Shown here piece by piece: positions 8,210-17,009 of a DNA stretch of 60,678 bases. A program made the position numbers and the translations under genes. How positions within the stretch are numbered: position 1 is the stretch's first letter; each line of letters opens with the position of its first letter. The notes under the pieces are model-generated. The model did not search any database. It worked only from the letters and a program-made list of their open reading frames with translations, and was not told the origin of the DNA. This stretch comes from an uncultured Pseudomonadota bacterium (GTDB lineage Bacteria > Pseudomonadota > Alphaproteobacteria > RF32 > CAG-239), in assembly GCA_949292375.1 (NCBI GenBank), contig CASEZG010000001.1, positions 1-60,678 of the forward strand, read 5' to 3'.

Positions 8210-8863
8210 ATGATTATTACGATTGATGGTCCCGCTTCCGCCGGAAAAGGTACTTTGGCTTCGACTTTGGCTGAATTATATAAACTGGCTTATTTTGATA
8301 CCGGTATGGTCTATCGGGCTGTCGGTCTGGATTTGCGCCTTAAAGGACAAGACATTAACGATGAAACCCTTGCCGAAATTTCTGCTAAATCTTTAACCTT
8401 TGCTAAAATGATGGAGCTCTCTAAAAACAAAGAGTTTCGTTCTTCCGAGGGTGGAATTGCCGCCTCTGTCGTTTCTGCTTTTCCAAAGGTTAGAGCAGCT
8501 TTGCTTAAAATGCAGCAAGATTTTGCCAAGAATCCGACTTTTGCCGACGGAACACCCGCAAACGGTGCCATCTATGACGGTAGAGATACCGGAACGGTTG
8601 TTTGCCCGAATGCCGACATAAAGTTTTTTATTACCGCATCTTCAGAAGTTCGGGCAAAACGTCGTTTTAAAGAATTGCAAGAAAAAGGCATGGACACACC
8701 TTATGAAAAGGTTTTAGCGGATATTATTGCTCGCGATGAAAGAGATTCCAAACGTTCTACCGCTCCCCTAAAACCTGCTGAGGACGCCATTATTATCGAT
8801 ACTTCTGATTTGGACATTGAACAAGTCGTTGCCAAAGCACGCGAAATTATTGATAATCATTGA
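8210..8863 (+). CDS. cmk: Cytidylate kinase
   Basis: 217 residues from the ATG at 8210, giving MIITIDGPASAGKGTLAS as in the family; ATG 8204 is an alternative. It phosphorylates CMP/dCMP with ATP. P-loop GPASAGKGT, FDTGMVYR, GAIYDGRDTGTVVCP (substrate binding), and RDERDSKR lid arginines are all present. It sits directly upstream of rpsA, the order found in most proteobacteria (cmk-rpsA). Confidence 0.95.
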   Translation: MIITIDGPASAGKGTLASTLAELYKLAYFDTGMVYRAVGLDLRLKGQDINDETLAEISAKSLTFAKMMELSKNKEFRSSEGGIAASVVSAFPKVRAALLKMQQDFAKNPTFADGTPANGAIYDGRDTGTVVCPNADIKFFITASSEVRAKRRFKELQEKGMDTPYEKVLADIIARDERDSKRSTAPLKPAEDAIIIDTSDLDIEQVVAKAREIIDNH

Positions 8864-8872
8864 AAAAATTTG

Positions 8873-8900
8873 TTGAAAAATAATATTTTCGGTGTATAAA
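8873..8900 (+). promoter_or_regulatory. Candidate rpsA promoter
   Basis: TTGAAA (8873-8878), 16 bases, TATAAA (8895-8900), about 108 bases before the rpsA start. The leader behind it can form two competing helices, CCCGA/TCGGG (8905-8920) and GATATG/CATATC (8908-8935), the second followed by TTTTTT. Confidence 0.45.
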
Positions 8901-9007
8901 CAAACCCGATATGTTTCGGGGTGCGCCGGCATATCTTTTTTAACCCGCACAAGTCCGCTCCGCTTTATGATTATGGGAGTTGGCATTTTTTGAAATATAA
9001 ATATTTT

Positions 9008-10693
9008 ATGACTAATGCAGAATTAAGAATTCCTGAAACAAACGAAAACTTTGAAGCCCTCCTGAATGAACAATTCGGTGATAAAGGCATTACCGGTTCC
9101 GTTGTTAAAGGTACAATTATCCGTGTAACCCCTGATTTCGCAATCGTTGATGTTGGTCTTAAATCTGAAGGCCGTATTCCGATGCGTGAATTTGGTCAAA
9201 ACGCAGAACTCAAAGTTGGCGACAAAGTTGAAGTTTATGTCGACCGCTATGAAGACAAAGATGGTCAAATCGTTCTTTCTCGCGAAAAAGCTCGCCGTGA
9301 AGAAGTTTGGCAAGATTTGGAAAAATGCCTTAACTCCGGTGAAAGAGTTAATGGTATTATCTTTGGTCGTGTTAAAGGCGGCTTTACCGTTGACCTCAAC
9401 GGTGCAATCGCTTTCTTGCCCGGCTCTCAGATTGATATTCGCCCGATCCGCGACATTACTCCGTTGATGGGCATTTCTCAGCCTTTCCAGATTTTGAAGA
9501 TGGACAAGGTTAGAGGCAATATCGTTGTTTCTCGCCGCGTTGTTTTGGAAGAAACTCGCGCAGAAGCTCGCGCCGAACTCATTGATACGCTTAAAGAAGG
9601 TTCTGTTCTTGAAGGTGTTGTTAAAAACATTACCGATTATGGTGCATTTATTGACCTCGGCGGTGTTGACGGCTTGTTGCACGTTACCGACATCTCTTGG
9701 AAGAGAATCAATCATCCGGCTGAAGTTTTGTCTGTTGGTCAGACTGTTAAAGTTCAGGTTATTAAGTTTAACGAAGACAACCAACGCATCAGTTTGGGTA
9801 TGAAACAGCTTGAAAGCGATCCGTGGCAGGCTGTTGCCGATAAGTACAAAGTTGGCGAAGTTTACAAAGGTAAAGTTACCAACATTACTGATTACGGCGC
9901 ATTCGTTGAACTCGAAGACGGTATTGAGGGTCTGGTTCACGTTTCTGAAATGAGCTGGACACGCAAAAATGTTCATCCGGGCAAAATCGTTTCTACTTCT
10001 CAGGAAGTTGAAGTTAAGGTTTTGGAAGTTGATGCTGACAAACGCCGCATCAGCCTCGGTATTAAACAATGCACTCCGAATCCTTGGGCTGCTTATGTTG
10101 AAGAGCATCCGGTCGGATCTGTTATTGAAGGCAAAATCAAAAACATTACCGAGTTCGGTTTGTTCGTTGGTTTGTCTGATGAAATCGACGGTATGATCCA
10201 CTTGTCCGATATCTCTTGGGATAAGTCTGGTGAAGAAGCCGTTAAAGACTTTACCAAGGGTCAGGATATTCAGGCTAAGATTATTGATGTTGATGTTGAA
10301 AAAGAACGCATCAGCCTCGGTATCAAACAATTGTCTGAAAACGCTATGGCTGAAGCTATGGAAGGCTTGAAAAAAGGTGATGTTGTTAAAGCAACTGTTA
10401 CCTCTATTGATGACAAAGGCGTTAATGTTGAAGTTAACGGCGTTGCCGCAATGATTAAAAAAGCCGACCTGTCTAAGGACAAAGCTGCTCAGAACCCCGA
10501 AAACTACAAAGAAGGTGATGTTCTGGAAGCTAAAGTTACCTCTGTAGACAAGAAGAACAACAAGATTGGTCTCTCTGTTAAAGCTCTCGAAATCGAAGAA
10601 GAAAAGAAAGCTTTGGAAGAGTATGCTTCTGCAGGTTCTTCTAACTCTGCTTTGGGTGATGCCTTGGGCGAAGCTTTGAAGAAAAACGCTTAA
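9008..10693 (+). CDS. rpsA: 30S ribosomal protein S1
   Basis: 561 residues from ATG 9008 (MTNAELRIPETNENFEALL). Six S1/OB RNA-binding domains can be followed, with the repeated DYGAFIDLGGVDGLLHVTDISW, DYGAFVELEDGIEGLVHVSEM and EFGLFVGLSDEIDGMIHLSDI patterns; the first two and the last are more divergent, as usual. It brings mRNA to the 30S subunit. No strong Shine-Dalgarno is visible before the start, which is common for rpsA, where S1 itself binds the leader. Codon use is clearly that of a highly expressed gene. Confidence 0.98.
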   Translation: MTNAELRIPETNENFEALLNEQFGDKGITGSVVKGTIIRVTPDFAIVDVGLKSEGRIPMREFGQNAELKVGDKVEVYVDRYEDKDGQIVLSREKARREEVWQDLEKCLNSGERVNGIIFGRVKGGFTVDLNGAIAFLPGSQIDIRPIRDITPLMGISQPFQILKMDKVRGNIVVSRRVVLEETRAEARAELIDTLKEGSVLEGVVKNITDYGAFIDLGGVDGLLHVTDISWKRINHPAEVLSVGQTVKVQVIKFNEDNQRISLGMKQLESDPWQAVADKYKVGEVYKGKVTNITDYGAFVELEDGIEGLVHVSEMSWTRKNVHPGKIVSTSQEVEVKVLEVDADKRRISLGIKQCTPNPWAAYVEEHPVGSVIEGKIKNITEFGLFVGLSDEIDGMIHLSDISWDKSGEEAVKDFTKGQDIQAKIIDVDVEKERISLGIKQLSENAMAEAMEGLKKGDVVKATVTSIDDKGVNVEVNGVAAMIKKADLSKDKAAQNPENYKEGDVLEAKVTSVDKKNNKIGLSVKALEIEEEKKALEEYASAGSSNSALGDALGEALKKNA

Positions 10694-10715
10694 TCTTTAA
10701 GCTTGCATTAAAAAA

Positions 10716-10744
10716 ACTCCGGTTATCTGCCGGAGTTTTTTTTT
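10716..10744 (+). terminator. rpsA terminator
   Basis: Stem ACTCCGG / CCGGAGT with a 7-base loop and nine Ts. Confidence 0.92.
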
Positions 10745-10795
10745 GAGCTCTTGCCACAAGCTGTTGCCCTCTTGACAAGGGGACGACCTTGAGCT

Positions 10796-10877
10796 CAAGC
10801 TGTAGCCAGCTTGAGCGCATCAATGGCTGCTTTGACGACCTTTGTTGAACCGCGATGCTTCCGACGTGCATATCTTG
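10796..10877. repeat. 82-bp intergenic repeat, copy 1
   Basis: 80 of 82 bases match the copy at 12289-12370, in the same orientation, on the other side of the cysteine-rich gene. One end is a perfect inverted repeat, GCTCAAGCTG-TAGC-CAGCTTGAGC. Read on the minus strand it lies in a 47-codon open frame (10938-10795, ATG to TGA) with a very basic centre (ARYARRKHRGSTK); the same frame is open through copy 2, without an ATG. The rest of the gap 10745-11019 holds only the promoter described next. Confidence 0.85.
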
Positions 10878-10944
10878 CTTTTGTGCCTTGTGGCTTTGTG
10901 GGGTTTCTATATCCTGACAAAAATAATATTTCTCTCATCAAGAG

Positions 10945-10973
10945 TTGACTTTCACCGCAAATTAGGTTATTCT
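10945..10973 (+). promoter_or_regulatory. Sigma-70 type promoter of the second cysteine-rich gene
   Basis: TTGACT (10945-10950), 17 bases, TATTCT (10968-10973), about 46 bases before the ATG at 11020. Confidence 0.6.
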
Positions 10974-11019
10974 AGTATTCAGATATGGGTTTCAATATTT
11001 GAATGATGGGAGAATAGCC

Positions 11020-12182
11020 ATGCAGAAATTGCTTTTATCAACTGTAACTTTACTTGTGGTACCGGCGGTTTCAATCGCGGCTCCGCTTATAAGACTGCCG
11101 GTGTTTGTTTTTTGGGTGTCGGCGACTGCGCTCCGAGTGCCGGCTTTAATTCAGCTCCGAGTAGCGGTGGTGGTGATGATGAAGATTTTGATATTAACAC
11201 CAGCAATCAATGTCTGAATGAAGGTTTTACTCCACAGAGCTGTAACTCTGTTCAAACAATTGACGGTGTTTGTCCTTATAACTCCGCTTATGGTCGCGGG
11301 TGCAAATGTAAACCCGGATTGATTACTTGTCCGGCAGGGCAAGTTGGTGTCGGAGAAAGCTGTAACGGGATGTATGCTTCTTGTGTCTGCGACCCGAATT
11401 TGAAGACTTGTTCGGCTAAAGAAGATGGCCAAGGTGCGGAATGTGGCGGGAAATATGAATCTTGTGTTTGTAAAGCAGAATACCAATATGATGCTTATAA
11501 CTGTGCTTATCCGCAATCAACCACCGGTGATGAATGTGGCGGAAAATATACCGAATGTGTTTGTCCTGAAGGTGTTGATGAAGGAGAGTTTGGTTGTGCT
11601 GAATATTATCCTTATCCTTGTGACAGCATTTGTAAAATAGCTTATTCTGACAACTGCCATATACGCCCGGATAATACCGGAGATTATGGTTGCGAAAAAG
11701 TTTGGGAAGATTGCGATACTAAATGTGAAGTTCCTTACACCACCAATTGTCATAATAGAAGCAATGCAAGTTGCTCTTACGGTTGCCAAACATATTGGGG
11801 GGATTGTTCTTCTAAATGTCAAACTTGTTACTCTGACAACTGCAGAAACAGAACTGCTGTAAGTGTTCCCTCTAACGCACGTTGTACATCATACTACTCT
11901 GATTGTTCTTCTAAATGTTCAGCTTGGGCTTGTAACTCTGGCTATGAAAAATCTGCTGATGGTTGTGTTAAAAATGATCCTTGTGATAATAGGATTGCTG
12001 TTATTTCATTTTGCCCCGCAAATGCAAGTTGCTCCTATTTCTCAGATTGTCCATCTAAAATTAGTTCTTGGAGCTGTAATTCTGGTTATACCGAATCGGG
12101 TACAAGTTGTGCTTGGAAGCCCATAGGTAATCCAAATCTACGTCCTGGCGGAAGTTGGGGGGGAACGGCTCAGGTAATGTAA
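11020..12182 (+). CDS. Cysteine-rich repeat protein, second copy, frameshifted near the signal peptide
   Basis: From ATG 11020 a clear signal peptide begins (MQKLLLSTVTLLVV..., residues 1-21 ending SIAA). The cysteine-rich body, however, is in the -1 frame: it is readable from about 11043 (CNFTCGTGGFNRG, then YKTAGVCFLGVGDCAPSAGF) and continues to TAA at 12182. No ATG or GTG precedes the body in its own frame; the first possible start is TTG 11112. So, as sequenced, export signal and body are out of frame. A T6 run at 11108-11113 is one place where slippage could rejoin them. The body has the same modules as the gene at the left edge. Either a recent pseudogene, a slippage-switched gene or a sequence error. 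Confidence 0.75.
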
Positions 12183-12288
12183 GTTGTTATATTTTATTGT
12201 GTCTGTATATTAAGTTGTATTACAATACAATATGGAAAGTAATTTGTGCTGTTATAGATTTTTTGTCATTTTACTTATCAGAACGATG

Positions 12289-12370
12289 CAAGCTGTAGCC
12301 AGCTTGACCGCATCAATGGCTGCTTTGGCGACCTTTGTTGAACCGCGATGCTTCCGACGTGCATATCTTG
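12289..12370. repeat. 82-bp intergenic repeat, copy 2
   Basis: Second copy of the element at 10796-10877, differing at two bases, then diverging completely after CATATCTTG. Together the copies bracket the cysteine-rich gene as direct repeats about 1.49 kb apart. Confidence 0.85.
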
Positions 12371-12392
12371 TGTGAGTGCCTTGTGTCTTAAG

Positions 12393-12415
12393 ATTCTCGG
12401 GTCAAGCCCGAGAAT
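12393..12415. repeat. Short palindromic repeat
   Basis: ATTCTCGGG-TCAAG-CCCGAGAAT, perfect 9-bp arms. Palindromes of this sequence are dispersed in many alphaproteobacterial genomes. There is no T-run, so it is unlikely to be a terminator. Confidence 0.6.
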
Positions 12416-12491
12416 GACAGAAGGATGGAAAGATAACGGGAAAGAGGGATATCATAGGCATGAGCCCTAAGTAATGTTAAAAATAAAAACT

Positions 12492-12519
12492 AAAGCCCTC
12501 CATTAAAGAGGGCTTTGTT
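12492..12519. terminator. Terminator between the cysteine-rich gene and gltX
   Basis: Stem AAAGCCCTC / GAGGGCTTT with a 7-base loop. It has an A-rich left flank and a T-rich right flank, so it can end transcription in both directions. Confidence 0.85.
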
Positions 12520-12521
12520 TT

Positions 12522-13952
12522 TTAACCTAGTTTTTGCAGGGCTTTCAAAATGCGTTTTAAGGTTTCTTCCTTGCCTAAAATCACTGCCAATTCGGTTGCT
12601 CCGCCAGGGGTGGTCTCCCTGCCCGACAAAGCTATTCTGACCGGATAAAGAATCTGACCATTCTTTAAGCCTTCTTTCTCGGCCAGTGCTTTTAGGGCGG
12701 CAAACAAAGTATCATTATCCCAAGAGGTTTGTCCCTCTAAAGCATTATAAGCCAGAGCTAAAGTCTTTTTGGCAACCTCCGGGTCGGTTTTCATCTTCTT
12801 GTTATTGTAAAGTTCAACCGAATAATCTGCCACATTTTCCAAAAACTTGATTTCTTCCGGAATTTGTCCCAAAACCTCGGTACGAGGCTGCAAAACTTCA
12901 CTCAAGACCTTGAAGTTGAGCTCTCTGGTTATGACCTGCTTATAATAAGGCAAAGCCATCTCATGGAAAGCCTCAGGGCTCAAAGCTCTGATATAGCAAC
13001 CATTCATCCAAGTTAGTTTGGTGATGTCAAAGATAGCCGGAGATTTGTTAATACGCTCCATCTTAAAGACTTTTTTCAAGTCCTCAAGAGAGAAGATTTC
13101 TTCATCTGTTCCGGGGTTCCAACCCAGTAAACAAATATAGTTCAAAACTGCTTCCGGCAAGAAGCCTTTGGCTACTAAGTCCTGAAAAGAAGCGTCGCCG
13201 TTGCGCTTGCTAAGCTTATGTTGAGCATCTTTCATAACTTGCGGTACATGGACATAAACCGGCGGGGTCCAGCCGAAATCTTCATAAATCAGGTTATATT
13301 TCGGGGTTGATGAAATATATTCATTGCCACGGACAACATGGGTTATCTCCATCAAATGGTCGTCAACCACATTGGCAAAGTTATAAGTCGGGAAGCCGTC
13401 TGACTTGAGCAAAACACCTTCATCCAACTCGTCATAATCTATCTCAATGTCGCCATAAACAACATCATGGAAAACAGATGTTCCGGTTTTGTGAACCGTT
13501 TGACGAATAACATAGGGCTCGCCTGCGGCAATACGGGCACGGGCTTCTTCCAAGCTCAGATGTTTGCAGGGATCTTTGAACTTGATGTTTTGTTCATCAT
13601 CCTTTTGTTCATCTGCCTCTTTGGCTGAACAAAAGCAATAATGCGCACCGCCTAATTCTACCAGTTTATGCGCATATTCAGCATAAAGAGGTTTGCGCTC
13701 GGATTGGACATAAGGACCATAATTTCCGCCGATATCCGGACCTTCATCCCAGTTCATACCGACTCTTTTGAGCGTGTTATAAATAATTTCTTCCGCACCT
13801 TCAACAAAGCGTTTTTGGTCGGTGTCTTCAATACGGAGAATAAAGTCTCCTCCGTTGGTTTTGGCTATCAGATACTCATAAAGAGCAGTTCTTAAGTTGC
13901 CGATGTGCATATAGCCGGTCGGGCTGGGCGCAAATCTGGTTCTTACTTTCAT
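12522..13952 (-). CDS. gltX: Glutamyl-tRNA synthetase
   Basis: 476 residues, normal bacterial length. The class I signature is PTGYMHIGNLRTALY near residue 12 (HIGH box as HIGN), and the KMSKS loop appears as KLSKRNGD near residue 245. It charges tRNA-Glu, and in many alphaproteobacteria also tRNA-Gln for later amidation. The C-terminal anticodon-binding part is complete. Transcribed alone on the minus strand. Confidence 0.95.
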   Translation of the reverse strand: MKVRTRFAPSPTGYMHIGNLRTALYEYLIAKTNGGDFILRIEDTDQKRFVEGAEEIIYNTLKRVGMNWDEGPDIGGNYGPYVQSERKPLYAEYAHKLVELGGAHYCFCSAKEADEQKDDEQNIKFKDPCKHLSLEEARARIAAGEPYVIRQTVHKTGTSVFHDVVYGDIEIDYDELDEGVLLKSDGFPTYNFANVVDDHLMEITHVVRGNEYISSTPKYNLIYEDFGWTPPVYVHVPQVMKDAQHKLSKRNGDASFQDLVAKGFLPEAVLNYICLLGWNPGTDEEIFSLEDLKKVFKMERINKSPAIFDITKLTWMNGCYIRALSPEAFHEMALPYYKQVITRELNFKVLSEVLQPRTEVLGQIPEEIKFLENVADYSVELYNNKKMKTDPEVAKKTLALAYNALEGQTSWDNDTLFAALKALAEKEGLKNGQILYPVRIALSGRETTPGGATELAVILGKEETLKRILKALQKLG

Positions 13953-14032
13953 ATCCTATCTACCTAAAAGTTAGTGTTTTTGTTTACAACATAAAACAAA
14001 TATTGCGGAATGCAAGAGTTTTATGTCCCCTA

Positions 14033-14713
14033 CTATCCCTCTATTAGGTCAAGTGCGGCACTGATGAGGTTATGTGCTCCTGTTGCTACTTGGGAGATGC
14101 TTTTGCTCAACATATAAGCCGGAACGGTTACAATCTTGTTTTCCTCGTCTACGCAAACTTCTGTTGCTCCGCATTCTTGATGAATGGCTCCCATTTTTTC
14201 AATGCCCGTCGCAATGGCTTTATCATTACCAATGGTTACCTTAACCTTGTGTTTGCCTAAGACACGAGCAACAACAGTCGGCGCAATGCACATTGCTCCA
14301 ATAACAATTCCTTCCTTAAAACTCTCGTTTAAGGCGCGCTCAACTTCCTCGTTGACCTCGCAAGCCGGACCTTTGACTGCAAAATTGCTCCAGTTTAAAG
14401 CTGCTCCGAATCCGCCGGGGAAAATGACAGCATCAAAATCCTTGGGATCAAACTCGCTTAAATCTAAAATTTGACCTCTGGCAATGCGTGCAGATTCTGC
14501 CAAAACATTACGATTGTCTGCATCTCCGGCAATGGCTGTTGCTTCTCCGGTGAAATGGTCTACTGTTTTGGCTTGCCAAGTGTTGGGGGCAAAGCACTGA
14601 TAAGTGCAACCAGCCTCGTCTATAGCCAACAAGGCACTGACAGCTTCATGAATTTCGCTGCCGTCAAACACACCGCAACCTGACAGTACAACCGCAAATC
14701 TGGGGCTCTCCAT
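14033..14713 (-). CDS. elbB: ElbB/ES1 family DJ-1-like protein
   Basis: 226 residues of the DJ-1/PfpI superfamily, ElbB (sigma cross-reacting protein 27A/ES1) branch. Visible marks are FAVVLSGCGVFDGSEIHEAV at the start, the FDAVIFPGGFGAALNWSNF strand, and the nucleophile elbow GAMCIAPTVVARVLG with its cysteine. E. coli ElbB has weak glyoxalase activity and an unclear link to isoprenoid synthesis; ispH lies 1.4 kb away here. Single gene, divergent from the M16 peptidase. Confidence 0.9.
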   Translation of the reverse strand: MESPRFAVVLSGCGVFDGSEIHEAVSALLAIDEAGCTYQCFAPNTWQAKTVDHFTGEATAIAGDADNRNVLAESARIARGQILDLSEFDPKDFDAVIFPGGFGAALNWSNFAVKGPACEVNEEVERALNESFKEGIVIGAMCIAPTVVARVLGKHKVKVTIGNDKAIATGIEKMGAIHQECGATEVCVDEENKIVTVPAYMLSKSISQVATGAHNLISAALDLIEG

Positions 14714-14814
14714 AATTTTTGTCTCCTTTGTTTTGAACTATTGCATTAAGACTTTGCTCAATATATACTACGGGATATCAGATGTAAATTAATTTTCAAT
14801 TCTAAGGACTTTTT

Positions 14815-16074
14815 ATGCAAACACAGCAAACAACTCTTGAAAACGGCTTGCGCATTATTACTTGCGACAGACCGAACACAGAAACGGTTTCGCTCGGCGC
14901 ATGGATTAAGACCGGCTCGGCTTACGAAAAAGAAGAGGTTAACGGAATCTCGCATTTTTTGGAACATATGGTTTTTAAGGGCACAAAAAATCGTTCTGCT
15001 TTGCAAATCTCGGAAGATATTGAAAATGTGGGCGGGCAAAGTAATGCTTATACATCGCGTGAATGTACAGCTTTCTATGCAAAAATGCTTAAAGAAGACA
15101 CCGAACTTGCCTTAGATGTTATTGCCGATTTTATTCTTTGTCCGACTTTTCCCGAAGAAGAATTGGTTAAGGAGCGTGAAGTGGTTGTGCAAGAGATTAA
15201 GCAAACCTTTGACGCGCCGGACGATATTATTTTTGACTATCTGCAAGAAAAGGCTTTTCCGAATCAGCCTTTGGGCAGAGCAATCTTAGGACCGGCCGAA
15301 AAAGTTCGCTCTTTTACCTCCGAAACGCTTAATTCTTATCTTAAATCTAACTATGCTGCCGAAAATATTGTTCTTTGCGCCACAGGCAATATTCGACACG
15401 AAAAATTTGCAGAAATGTGTCGGCAACGCTTCCAAAATTTTAGAAAAAGCGTTGATTTTCAAATATTGCCGCAAAAATATGTCGGCGGTTTTTATGCCGA
15501 AAAGCGCGAGATAGAGCAAACTCATTTGGCTTTGGGCTTTGAGAGTGTTGATTATTTCAGCGACAGATATTATCCGACAATGATTTTTTCGACCTTGTTT
15601 GGCGGCGGAATGTCCTCCAGATTGTTCCAAGAAATCAGGGAAAAGAGAGGCTTGGTTTATACGGTTTACAGCTTCGTTAACACCCACACGCAAAGCGGAA
15701 CTTTCGGAATCTATGCAGGAACGACGCCGGATGAACTACAGCAGCTTATTCCTGCCGTAACTGACGAAATTAAGAAAGTTTGTCAGGAAAAAGTCAGCCC
15801 GAAAGAACTTGAACGCGCCAAAGCGCAAATTAAAGCCAGCCTGCTGATGGCTCTGGAAAGCTCTTCCGCGACATCTGAGTCTATGGCCAGACAAACTTTG
15901 ATATTTAACCGTGTGTTGTCAGTAGAAGAAATCGTGGAAAAAATTGAGAAAGTTTCCTTAGAGGATATTCGGGAAACGGCTTGTCGTATTTTTGGCTCTA
16001 AGCCGACTTATACGTTGGTCGGCGCCCTCAAAAAATATCCGACTGCAGACGAACTTGAGAAGATGATTAAATGA
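14815..16074 (+). CDS. M16 family zinc peptidase (processing-peptidase type)
   Basis: 419 residues. Inverted zinc motif HFLEH near residue 49 with the downstream glutamate in EREVVVQEIKQTFD, and the second-half signature FGGGMSSRLFQEIREKRGLVYTVYSF. This is the bacterial relative of the mitochondrial processing peptidase beta subunit common in alphaproteobacteria. It has no signal peptide, so it is probably cytoplasmic. Its end overlaps the ispH start by 4 bases (ATGA). Confidence 0.92.
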   Translation: MQTQQTTLENGLRIITCDRPNTETVSLGAWIKTGSAYEKEEVNGISHFLEHMVFKGTKNRSALQISEDIENVGGQSNAYTSRECTAFYAKMLKEDTELALDVIADFILCPTFPEEELVKEREVVVQEIKQTFDAPDDIIFDYLQEKAFPNQPLGRAILGPAEKVRSFTSETLNSYLKSNYAAENIVLCATGNIRHEKFAEMCRQRFQNFRKSVDFQILPQKYVGGFYAEKREIEQTHLALGFESVDYFSDRYYPTMIFSTLFGGGMSSRLFQEIREKRGLVYTVYSFVNTHTQSGTFGIYAGTTPDELQQLIPAVTDEIKKVCQEKVSPKELERAKAQIKASLLMALESSSATSESMARQTLIFNRVLSVEEIVEKIEKVSLEDIRETACRIFGSKPTYTLVGALKKYPTADELEKMIK

Positions 16075-16997
16075 GCGAAAATAATTTAGATGTCTATTTG
16101 GCAGAACCCAGAGGTTTTTGTGCCGGCGTGCGCCGAGCTATCGGTATTGTGGAAGATGCTCTTGAAAAATTCGGCGCACCGGTTTATGTACGCCACGAAA
16201 TTGTACATAACAAGGTTGTGTTGGAATATCTGCGCGGCAAAGGTGTTATCTTTATTGATGACCTGGCTGATGCTCTTCCCGAACGTCCGGTAATTTTTTC
16301 GGCGCATGGGGTCGGGCTTGAGATTATTGAGGAAGCCAAACATCTCAAGCTAAACATCTTGGATGCAACTTGTCCATTAGTTGCCAAAGTGCATAAGCAA
16401 ATCTCCCGTTTGGAAGAATCTGGGGCGGAAATCATCGTCATCGGCAAAAAAAATCATCCTGAGATTATCGGAACCATAGGTCAGCTCAGAAATCCCGAAA
16501 AAGCTATTGTTATCTGCTCTGTGGAAGAGGCTCAAAAAATAAACTTACCTAAAGATAGCAAAATCGGTTTTGTTACTCAAACCACACTTTCGGTTGATGA
16601 TACTGCCGAAATCATCAATGTCCTGAAACAAAAATTTGATAACCTGATGTCTATGAGCCAAAGCGATATTTGTTTTGCTACTACAAATCGGCAAGGCGCA
16701 GTCAAGGCTTTGGCACAAAAGACGCCAAACATTATTATCATCGGTTCGGCAAACTCCTCAAACTCAAGACAACTTAAGGAGACAGCTCTTAAAAACGGCG
16801 CACAAAAAGCTTTTTTAATAGACAGAGCTCATGAACTTGATTTTGAAGAAATTAAAGGAAGCGTCGGTATCAGCGCCGGAGCCTCTGCCCCAGAGGAATT
16901 GGTTGAAGAACTGCTGCAGGAACTACAAAAACATTATGATAAAATTAATATTCATCCTGTATGCTTTGTTAAAGAGAATGCAAATTTTAAGATTTAG
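16071..16997 (+). CDS. ispH: 4-hydroxy-3-methylbut-2-enyl diphosphate reductase
   Basis: 308 residues. The three iron-sulfur cysteines are in place: PRGFCAGVRRAI (Cys17), DATCPLVAKVHKQ (near 101) and DICFATTNRQ (near 200). Also HGVGLEIIEEA and the C-terminal SVGISAGASAPEELV. It is the last enzyme of the MEP isoprenoid pathway and makes IPP and DMAPP. Start overlaps the M16 gene by 4 bases, so they are coupled. Confidence 0.97.
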   Translation: MSENNLDVYLAEPRGFCAGVRRAIGIVEDALEKFGAPVYVRHEIVHNKVVLEYLRGKGVIFIDDLADALPERPVIFSAHGVGLEIIEEAKHLKLNILDATCPLVAKVHKQISRLEESGAEIIVIGKKNHPEIIGTIGQLRNPEKAIVICSVEEAQKINLPKDSKIGFVTQTTLSVDDTAEIINVLKQKFDNLMSMSQSDICFATTNRQGAVKALAQKTPNIIIIGSANSSNSRQLKETALKNGAQKAFLIDRAHELDFEEIKGSVGISAGASAPEELVEELLQELQKHYDKINIHPVCFVKENANFKI

Positions 16998-17009
16998 GGA
17001 GAAAATTTG

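Noticed and set aside
9023..10330. 435-codon open frame antisense to rpsA
   Set aside because: It is the mirror of a highly expressed gene with biased codons; its product is low-complexity Asn/Phe-rich and matches no protein.
10796..12370. Integron-like attC sites or an insertion sequence around the cysteine-rich gene
   Set aside because: The 82-bp repeats lack recognisable attC core sites, terminal inverted repeats or a transposase; they are kept as an unexplained repeat.
12393..12415. Palindrome as a terminator
   Set aside because: No T-run follows on either strand, and a proper terminator lies 77 bases downstream.
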